Source: Auriscalpium vulgare (taxonomy: Eukaryota > Basidiomycota > Agaricomycetes > Russulales > Auriscalpiaceae). From it: a stretch of DNA of 64,000 nucleotides. Shown piece by piece: positions 1 through 7,408 of this stretch (within the stretch, counting starts at the first letter, position 1; the number at the start of each line of letters is the position of its first letter). The notes under the pieces are model-generated. The model was not told where the DNA came from and searched no databases. It saw only the letters and a program-made list of their open reading frames with translations. Location of the stretch: positions 1 through 64,000 of the forward strand of contig JAHBBC010000027.1 of assembly GCA_019915015.1 (NCBI GenBank), read 5' to 3'. The position numbers and the translations under genes were made by a program.

Positions 1-49
1 CCTAAACCCTAAACCCTAACCCTAAACCCTAACCCTAAACCCTAAACCC
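1..49. repeat. terminal telomere repeats, C-strand
   Basis: This is a run of CCCTAA and CCCTAAA units, with the 6-mer and 7-mer forms mixed irregularly (A-run of two or three). It lies at the first base of the window, so this is the left chromosome end with the centromere to the right. The last unit merges into RT coding sequence through a shared AAACCC at 44-49. Confidence 0.93.
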
Positions 50-1255
50 AACGACCGCGAACAACTCGAGGTCTTTCGACGTTCCCTGTACGCAGGAAAC
101 ACTGAGTTGGTTACAGTCTTTCAAGGCAAATATTACAAGCAACGCCGCGGACTCGCTATGGGCGTTGCTGACTCGCCGGACCTCGCTAATTTGTGGGGCT
201 CGTATTGCGAGGATAAATATAAAGTCCTTGACCACCCTAGAATCCCTTTCTACGGGAGGTACATCGATGACTGCCTCGCTATCGTATACGCTTCGTCTGA
301 GCGCGAAGCACTCGATATCGTACAATCAGTTGTTAAAATCGATGGCTGTACAATTGAATGGTCTGCGTCCGATTTGAAGCAAGTCTTCTTAGACATGACG
401 CTGTATCGTGATGAGTTTAATACACTCCAGCACATGCCCTACCGCAAAGCGCAGAACCATCAAGAAAGAATTCCGTGGACATCGCACCATCCGTTAGACG
501 TCAAACGAGGTACGTTTATTGGAGAAATGTCCCGGTTAGCCACGCTGTCGAGCACTAGCCGTGCTTATGCAGACGCAATGCGGGGGTTAGTCACCCTCTA
601 TAAAGCTCGTGGTTATCCGGAAGCGTTAGTTGACGCTTGGTTATCATACAATTATAAAGAACGTTGGAACAAACGGATCAGTGTCACCCCTGACCGCAAT
701 CCCGGAGGCGTTCTGGTTTTGAAAACCGAGTACAACACCGCTTGGAATTATTTCAATGCAATGGAGTTTGGAAACACCATCTTAGGATATTGGCGCGAAT
801 GGCTCGAAAGAGCTGATCGCGGCGACTTCAATAGGAAGTATCCGCCGCCCGCAGACGGCGATGCGGACGTCTTGGTCACTGATCTTCGTCTTCGGACGGA
901 GGTTTCGCGGCTAGGATTCCCTCCCATCGACCTGCCTGACGTGCGGAAGCTCGATATCCTTAATCGTCGAATGATTGTGAGTCGCAGACGCACTCGCAAT
1001 CTATTTGACATTACAAATCTTTGGAAAAAGGTGGTTTTCCAGGAGTTGGACGAACGCGTATCTGCCGATGTCGCCCAGGAACTGGACGGGCATATGGCCA
1101 AGGTTAATCGGATACGCGACCACGCTCTTATCGACGCACCGGCACCCGTAGTCCCTGCCCCTGGTGAAGGGGATTCCTCGGACGAAGATCGGAACATCCA
1201 TCGTCGACACTCGCCCCCGGCCCCGGACACTTGGGTGTACGGACGGACTTGGTGA
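44..1255 (+). pseudogene. Penelope-like RT, carboxy-terminal 403 codons (truncated)
   Basis: The frame is open from the telomere junction to TGA at 1253-1255. It keeps RT motif B (QRRGLAMG) and motif C (YIDD), followed by the thumb-like region with SHHPLDVKRG that is typical of Penelope-like RTs. Motif A and the amino-terminal part of the RT are absent, so it cannot be catalytic. There is no native start codon. It differs from the internal copies at a few residues (WLERAD instead of WLKRAD; SRRRTRN instead of SRKRTRN), so it is a slightly different lineage and not a fresh copy of its neighbours. No GIY-YIG domain follows motif C. Confidence 0.88.
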
Positions 1256-1650
1256 GAAGTATCTGTTGGTAGGCCTGTTGGCCTGCTATGGCGGAACGGC
1301 TTGTTTACCCTAGGAGCGCCCCCTCGCGGAGTCGTACCCAAGGGACGCATTGTCGTTACCTTGCTCTGCACACGCGGGCCTGGGTTTGTTCTCCATGTGG
1401 GTAGAGCCTAGTAAACCTTAGTGCGCTGATGGACACCGCCTGATAGAGAAAATCAACCATGACCGCCACATTCCGGCTGTTCGTGGCGATAAAGAACTCC
1501 TCCATTGAACAACGCAAGTTATTCACACAACTCACAAGGTCCAAGTGCCCTTGGAAGATTTACAAGACCACGGATCGTCGCGTGGGAGGTAAACCCTTAA
1601 GTGAGTATCTGTATAATGCAGAATACGCCAGCAACTGATGTTCGCTGCAG
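44..1650 (+). mobile_element. Coprina-like Penelope retroelement, copy 1, 5'-truncated and telomere-capped
   Basis: Bases from 44 onward match 8470 onward in copy 2. Everything 5' of that point in the element is missing and is replaced directly by telomere repeats. The copy holds the RT carboxy-terminal half (44-1255) and a noncoding 3' region of about 395 bp (1256-1650) that ends exactly where a telomere-like tract starts. The truncated 5' end faces the telomere and the 3' end faces the chromosome interior, the orientation expected if the chromosome 3' overhang primed reverse transcription from the RNA 3' end. I see no gene in 1256-1650. Confidence 0.88.
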
Positions 1651-1717
1651 CCCTAAAACCATAACCCTTAAACCTAAACCTAACCCTAGACCCTCAACCC
1701 TAGACCTAACCCTAAAC
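1651..1717. repeat. interstitial degenerate telomere-like tract
   Basis: CCCTAAAACC, CCCTTAAACC, CCTAAACC, CCCTAGACC and related variants directly abut the 3' end of the Coprina-like copy. They are in the same C-strand orientation as the terminal telomere, as expected if this was once the chromosome end on which the element was primed. Sequence drift shows it is no longer terminal. Confidence 0.85.
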
Positions 1718-2171
1718 GGTTAGGCGCTGGGCGGGTGGGTTAGGAGTGGTGATGTCATCAGCTCTCGTGGGAGCTGATTGCATAACGGTGCCTGCGCTTC
1801 TCTGGAAATTTCCGAATTTCCAATTTGCGTTCCCATCGGAATTCTGATTTCCTAATCGGATCAGAATCCGATGGAAGGTTCCTCACCGTTGGTTCGGGTC
1901 CGTTCTCACAGGGCATCGCATAATGATGCGAGAACATCGGTCCCGCGCATGTCGGATCTTGGGAAAGATCCGGCCTTGTCGCGCGGGAAGCGTTGGCAGT
2001 GTGGATACCGCCCCACATGCGCTCCCGCGCTGTGTGGGTCGCGTTCCCATTGGCTGACTGCAGGTCCTGATGAGCCTATAAAGGCGAAACGGGTTCGGCG
2101 TCGACATCCCATCGACTCCCCGTTGACCTGCCCCTTCTATAGCGCTCTTCAGTGGTCGCTTCGCTCCCCCT
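1718..2171 (+). mobile_element. Coprina-like 5' module (promoter/UTR with hammerhead), solitary
   Basis: About 450 bp matching 24849-25300, where the same sequence leads into the ORF1 start codon. This identifies it as the element's 5' end. Here it stops at CTCCCTAAA and continues into telomere repeats, with no ORF1 attached. It has several small inverted repeats (ATCAGCTC/GAGCTGAT at about 1757-1778; GGATC/GATCC near 1953-1971) and begins with G-strand-like GGTTAGG. A CCTATAAAGG box lies at about 2075-2084. No coding sequence is supported. Confidence 0.75.
2060..2131 (+). ncRNA. hammerhead ribozyme (type I topology)
   Basis: All core elements are present and in order. Stem I is GCAGGTC (2060-2066) with GACCTGC (2125-2131), 7 perfect pairs. 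The core CTGATGA is at 2067-2073. Stem II is GCC/GGC closing loop TATAAA (2074-2085). GAAA is at 2086-2089. Stem III is CGGG/CCCG (2090-2093 with 2119-2122) around an internal GTCGA/TCGAC pairing. The cleavage triplet GTT (2122-2124) predicts cleavage after 2124. Hammerhead motifs are established in Penelope-like elements, which fits the position in the element's 5' module. Self-cleavage itself is inferred. Confidence 0.9.
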
Positions 2172-2207
2172 CCCTAAAACCCTAAACCCTAAAACCCTAA
2201 ACCCTAG
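2172..2207. repeat. interstitial telomere repeats
   Basis: Four to five C-strand units, CCCTAAAA alternating with CCCTAAA. They are much cleaner than the 1651-1717 tract and lie between the solitary hammerhead module and module R. They look like telomere healing of an end broken inside module R. Confidence 0.88.
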
Positions 2208-3429
2208 GCCCTTGCGGTTGTCTTAGTCGGTTGTCTCGGGCCGCCTGGGCGAGAACAAGCCGGCATGGGAAGGAGTCTGCGAGCTTGCGCCAGTCCGCCT
2301 CTCGTACCGCGCCCACCACCGCTGCAGCCTCCACCACCAAGCACCCTGCACACCAGCATCCGATGCGCTTGAACAGGACCGAGCCCAGTTGGAAGCGAGA
2401 GGCTCGCAAGCTGAAGCAGCGAGAGGAGACGGCCATAAGATGGTGGGTCCTATGAGCACTCGCCCGTCGCAGATCGCTCACAGCGTGGAGCAGGGGCGCG
2501 CCAGCCTCCGGATGTGTCTGGAAGAACGGCGGGATTGCGTGGGATCCTGACCGGGCGGCATTGCTGCGGAAGAAGCGGGGCACGAGCGAGAGGGGAGTAT
2601 TTGGTGGGCCACTGAGGGCCCCTGCGGGGCCTCCACCCGTCACCGACCAGATGGTCCGCAACGCGATTGCTGCTGTCTCGGGGTGGAATGGCTGGGATGG
2701 CGAGCCCTGGGGCGTCTCGGGGGTGGGCAATGGCGGGGAAGGGGACGCCTGGGGCGGCTCGGGGTGGAATGGCTGGCATGACGACGTCTGGGGCGGTGGG
2801 TTTGCCGGCGTTGACGAGTCCTCGTCCTCGGGGAGTGGATGAGACGGCCTCCGCAGCGGGCGCCGCACGTAGCTCCCACCGAATACAGTCGCTGCATCTG
2901 TGCCCCCCTCTTGCCCGACGCGTGGCCTTCACTGGCATTTGCAAGTGTTTGCAAGGGCGTCACAGGTGGTCCTTCCTTGCCAGACAGATCAGTGCAATGG
3001 GGTGTCAATAGACTGTAATATAGGTGTGTCTGTCTACAAAGGAAGATACATAAAACTTTCTACACTTGTCGAGGACGTTCTCTGAAGTCAGTGGCGAGGA
3101 GCTTGCGGCCCGAATCGCAGCATGAGGTGCACGCTCCGGTGGATGTCCTTGACGGCAATCGCGCTTGCCTGCCTGCGGAGGCCCGTTCGGAACTTTCGCG
3201 ACACCCGGTAAGTACATGAGATGGTTCGGCTCTGACGCTCGCCCGAACGGTGGAAATCACTCCACGTACGCGAGGTGGGCGGGGCCAACATAGTCCATTG
3301 GAAACGCTGCCGCGCGAGCTTTCACCGGGAGGGTGAAGACGACGCGCACCTGCGCAGCTTGATACCCTACAGCGGCAGCGTTAGCATCTCAGCTGCTCCT
3401 GTCAGGGACCGCGGCGTACCTATCGCAGT
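2208..3429. repeat. subtelomeric module R
   Basis: This block recurs at 11549-12596 (plus 14004-14163), 34938-35985 and 52935-53982, with its right part at 26202-26821. It carries the GW-rich open frame at 2537-2842. After that comes sequence without a convincing gene, including a strong GTAAGT donor-like site near 3208 and a TTCACC/GGTGAA inverted repeat near 3330. The site GTAC at 3266-3269 is unoccupied here but is split by a transposon in units 2-4. The block probably derives from a decayed host gene. Confidence 0.7.
2537..2842 (+). pseudogene. glycine/tryptophan-rich open frame, probable gene tail
   Basis: The frame runs into TGA at 2840-2842 without a clear start of its own. Its last third is rich in GW-type pairs (GWNGW, GEPWG, DAWGG, DVWGG), followed by an acidic/serine tail DESSSSGSG. 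The equivalent frame in units 2-4 is shortened and has TGA in place of a TGG codon, so this copy at the array edge is the least decayed. I do not recognise the protein. GW repeats can bind Argonaute, but nothing here establishes that role. Confidence 0.4.
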
Positions 3430-6400
3430 GTGAGCGTCCTGGACGCCCACTGCACGCGCAATTGCTGTCAGCGGGCCCTGCGCTGTGTGTGTCCGTCCGG
3501 GACGGACACTGCCGAGCACAGGCAACACGCTGCGGAGGGTGGCGCACGGCGTGGGCGTCCTGGACGCCCACTGCACGCGCAATTGCTGTCTGCGGGCCCT
3601 GCGCTGTCTCTGTCAAGGAAAGATGCTGCAGAGCATGCTGCGCAGGCTGGCGCGCGGTGTGGGCGTCCTGGACGCCCACTGCACGCGCAATTGCTGTCTG
3701 CGGGCCCTGCGCTGTGTGTCTCTGTCAAGGAAAGATGCTGCAGAGCATGCTGCGCAGGCTGGCGCGCGGTGTGGGCGTCCTGGACGCCCACTGCACGCGC
3801 AATTGCTGTCAGCGGGCCCTGCGCTGTGTGTGTCAAGGAAAGATGCTGCAGAGCATGCTGGGCAGGCTGGCGCGCGGTGTGGGCGTCCTGGACGCCCACT
3901 GCACGCGCAATTGCTGTCTGCGGGCCCTGCGCTGTGTGTCTCTGTCAAGGAAAGATGCTGCAGAGCATGCTGCGCAGGCTGGCGCGCGGTGTGGGCGTCC
4001 TGGACGCCCACTGCACGCGCAATTGCTGTCTGCGGGCCCTGCGCTGTCTCTGTCAAGGAAAGATGCTGCAGAGCATGCTGCGCAGGCTGGCGCGCGGTGT
4101 GGGCGTCCTGGACGCCCACTGCACACGCAATTGCTGTCTGCGGGCCCTGCGTTGTGTGTCTCTGTCAAGGAAAGATGCTGCCGAGCATGCTGCGCAGGCT
4201 GGCGCGCGGTGTGGGCGTCCTGGACGCCCACTGCACGCGCAATTGCTGTCAGCGGGCCCTGCGCTGTGTGTCTCTGTCAAGGAAAGATGCTGCCGAGCAT
4301 GCTGCGCAGGCTGGCGCGCGGTGTGGGCGTCCTGGACGCCCACTGCACGCGCCTGCGCTGTGTGTGTCCGTCCGGGACGGACACTGCCGAGCGCAGGCAA
4401 CACGCTGCGGAGGGTGGCGCACGGCGTGCGCGTCCTGGACGCCCACTGCACGCGCAATTGCTGTCTGCGGGCCCTGCGCTGTGTGTCTGTCAAGGAAAGA
4501 TGCTGCAGAGCATGCTGCGCAGGCTGGCGCGCGGTGTGGGCGTCCTGGACGCCCACTGCACGCGCAATTGCTGTCAGCGGGCCCTGCGCTGTGTGTGTCA
4601 AGGAAAGATGCTGCCGAGCATGCTGCGCAGGCTGGCGCGCGGTGTGGGCGTCCTGGACGCCCACTGCACGCGCAATCGCTGTCTGCGGGCCCTGCGCTGT
4701 GTGTCTCTGTCAAGGAAAGATGCTGCAGAGCATGCTGTGCAGGCTGGCGCGCGGTGTGGGCGTCCTGGACGCCCACTGCACGCGCAATTGCTGTCAGCGG
4801 GCCCTGCGCTGTGTGTCTCTGTCAAGGAAAGATGCTGCAGAGCATGCTGCGCAGGCTGGCGCGCGGTGTGGGCGTCCTGGACGCCCACTGCACGCGCCTG
4901 CGCTGTCTGTGTCCGTCCGGGACGGACACTGCCGAGCACAGGCAACACGCTGCGGAGGGTGGCGCACGGCGTGCGCGTCCTGGACGCCCACTGCACGCGC
5001 AATCACTGTCTGCGGGCCCTGCGCTGTGTGTCTCTGTCAAGGAAAGATGCTGCCGAGCATGCTGCGCAGGCTGGCGCGCGGTGTGGGCGTCCTGGACGCC
5101 CACTGCACGCGCAATTGCTGTCAGCGGGCCCTGCGCTGTGTGTGTCCGTCCGGGACGGACACTGCCGAGCACAGGCAACACGCTGCGGAGGGTGGCGCAC
5201 GGCGTGCGCGTCCTGGACGCCCACTGCACGCGCAATTGCTGTCTGCGGGCCCTGCGCTGTGTGTCTGTCAAGGAAAGATGCTGCAGAGCATGCTGCGCAG
5301 GCTGGCGCGCGGTGTGGGCGTCCAGGACGCCCACTGCACGCGCAATCGCTGTTACGATTCCTATGAATCGTTGCTTATGTCATCTACATCCAGCTTTTTT
5401 TCGACCCATGCAACGACAGTCTGTGTCGCCTTTTTTGGAAATTCACTCCCACGCTTTGTCCACTCGCGCTTTCAGCTCCCTCACCAGCCTCACGTCTACT
5501 CGGGATGATACACTCACTGTACACATATTGTTGCCTATAAAGCATTCCACACACACAGTAATATTACTAGGATTGAGCGTATAGAACAGCACGATTGCTA
5601 GCAAGAGATGATGACGTCATTCCGGCTATTAAATTGCATTTAAAACCCGAAATGATGTCATTGCTCTTGAGCTCAAACCGCAGGGCAAAGATGTCAAATA
5701 AAGTAGTCTCTGTTACATATTCTTCCAATTTGAGAAGATTATTGAACCCCGTATTGCACCTGGAATCGTACTGCCGCGCTATGCATCGGCCCACTCCCAG
5801 CAAGTCTGCGGGCCCTGCGCTGTGTGTCTCTGTCAAGGGAAGATGCTGCAGAGCATGCTGTGCAGGCTGGCGCGCGGTGTGGGCGTCCTGGACGCCCACT
5901 GCACGCGCAATTGCTGTCTGCGGGCCCTGCACTGTGTGTCTCTGTCAAGGAAAGATGCTGCCGAGCATGCTGCGCAGGCTGGCGCGCGGTGTGGGCGTCC
6001 TGGACGCCCACTGCACGCGCAATTGCTGTCAGCGGGCCCTGCGCTGTGTGTGTCAAGGAAAGATGCTGCCGAGCATGCTGCGCAGGCTGGCGCGCGGTGT
6101 GGGCGTCCTGGACGCCCACTGCACGCGCAATTGCTGTCTGCGGGCCCTGCACTGTGTGTCTCTGTCAAGGAAAGATGCTGCCGAGCATGCTGCGCAGGCT
6201 GGCGCGCGGTGTGGGCGTTCTGGACGCCCACTGCACGCGCAATTGCTGTCTGCGGGCCCTGCGCTGTGTGTCTCTGTCAAGGAAGGATGCTGCAGAGCAT
6301 GCTGCGCAGGCTGGCGCGCGGTGTGGGCGTCCAGGACGCCCACTGCTGTCTGTGGGCCCTGCGCTGTGTGTGCTTGTCCAGGACAGATGCTGCAGAGCAT

Positions 6401-6480
6401 GCTGCGCAGGCTGGCGTGCGGTGTGGGCGTCCTGGACGCCCACTGCACGCGCAATTGCTGTCTGCGAGCTGTGTGCTGCG
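3430..6480. repeat. GC-rich minisatellite array S1 (108-121 bp monomers)
   Basis: Tandem monomers are each anchored on the palindrome GGGCGTCC-T-GGACGCCC and a GAGCATGC core. The main type is 108, 110 or 112 bp, because a short TG/TC run varies by 2-4 bp. A second type of about 121 bp replaces the CAAGGAAAG part with GTCCGTCCGGGACGGAC. A shorter form lacks AATTGCTGTC...GGGCC. The array lacks stop codons in most frames, which produces long spurious open frames on both strands. It is interrupted by a 453 bp insertion at 5353-5805. Confidence 0.93.
5353..5805. mobile_element. 453 bp AT-richer insertion inside satellite S1
   Basis: It splits a monomer (CGCTGT | CTGCGGG) that is uninterrupted at the equivalent place in S3 (about 23834-23846). 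It is clearly less GC-rich than the satellite and contains a TATA-like CCTATAAAG at about 5534 and a TGACGTCA box near 5613. I find no open frame, no terminal inverted repeats and no target duplication longer than one base. It could be a retroposed fragment or a piece captured during repair; its family is unknown. Confidence 0.6.
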
Positions 6481-6537
6481 TGGTGAGTGGAGAGGTTTCA
6501 CCAACCCTACTGAACCCTACCATGCCCCATAACCCAC

Positions 6538-7408
6538 AAGACTGCGGGCACTCTCCCGCAGCACTTGCGCGGCAAGCCCCCTCACATCCAGATGACAAAG
6601 GGGTTTGCGGAAAAAGACACCGCCGCGACTCATCGCAGCGGTCTGGACGCGGCTCACGCCAAGTACCAGCTCGAGGCCCTAGAGGCCAGCCTTCGCGCTA
6701 AGAAGGACGAGGTCGCTTTCCTCGACGACGCGCTCACCCCGGAGAAGCTCTACGCCGAGCTTATGCCGGTCGTGGTTGAGGTGGGCAACCGCCTCTACCA
6801 GACCCGGAAGCTGCCGAAGCTGGTTGACGGCCCCGAGGGCTCCCTCGTGGTCGACGGCTGGCTCAGCAACGAACCCGTCCGGGCGATATGTCAAGCTTTG
6901 CAGCGCGACATTGTCCTGTATGCGTACCGCATCATCTCCATCGTGGAGGAGCGGGACGCTGCTGTCAAGTCCAAGGCCACCCGCAAGGCGGCTTTGGACT
7001 CGGATGTTGACGTGACCATGGCCGACGCTACCGGCCCGTCCACCAAATCGATCCAAGCGATCGTGGACAAGGCAGTTGGTCGCGCAATCCAAAAGACCGG
7101 CAAGAAGCCGGCGTCCAAGAAGGTGAGTTCATCTGCTCACACTGCCCCTTCGTATGACGCCATCTCTAACTTCTTCTGGTCAGAAACCGCAGCCCAACGC
7201 CAAGGCGTCGGGCTCGAAGGGGAAGGACCCGCGGGACTACGTCCCGCCTCCCACTCGCAAGCGTCCGCGCGCGACTGGCAAGTCCACCATCCCCCCACAG
7301 AAGCGGGTCAACGCCGCCCTCCGCAAGGAGAAGGCGAAGGCCAAGGGCAAGGGAAAGTCGACCAGTACGTACCTGGCCGCCCTTGGACTATACCGGACTG
7401 GCTGCTAA
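6538..7408 (+). CDS. ORF1 of Coprina-like element (5'-truncated, one intron)
   Basis: The frame is open from the truncation point, so the native ATG (seen at 25336 in A') is lost; the first in-frame ATG is at 6592. A phase-0 intron is predicted at 7123-7183 (GTGAGT...CTCTAAC...TCAG, 61 nt). After splicing, the frame continues as a lysine/proline-rich stretch (KASGSKGKD, TRKRPRATGK, KEKAKAKGKGK) with strong GC third-position bias, supporting the splice. It ends at TAA 7406-7408. The upstream part is predicted helical (KYQLEALEASLRAKKDEV). The likely role is a nucleic-acid-binding or nuclear-targeting ORF1 protein, inferred from charge and position; I recognise no domain. The frame then meets the RT frame at a slippery heptamer. 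Confidence 0.65.
7351..7376 (+). promoter_or_regulatory. candidate -1 ribosomal frameshift site between ORF1 and RT
   Basis: The heptamer G-GGA-AAG at 7351-7357 is in the correct X-XXY-YYZ register for the spliced ORF1 frame. A -1 slip there moves translation exactly into the RT frame, which is open from that point to 9681. A small hairpin CCAG-TACGTAC-CTGG follows at 7362-7376. The same sequence is present in all full copies. Confidence 0.5.

Noticed and set aside
748..1371. 207-codon minus-strand frame opposite the RT
   Set aside because: Shadow of the RT coding strand; Arg/Ser-rich composition and no motif.
3121..3212. Secreted small protein starting at ATG 3121 and spliced at GTAAGT near 3208
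   Set aside because: A hydrophobic start and a good donor are visible, but I found no acceptor or downstream exon that continues it.
5350..5810. Solo LTR (TGTTACG start, TATA box)
   Set aside because: No CA end at a matching position and no 4-6 bp target duplication against the empty site in S3.
3430..6480. Very long open frames (up to about 1,180 codons) on both strands in the satellites, Cys/Arg-rich
   Set aside because: They occur in several frames of the same tandem repeat, have no starts or domains, and follow monomer length changes of 2-4 bp. They reflect a GC-rich repeat without stop codons.
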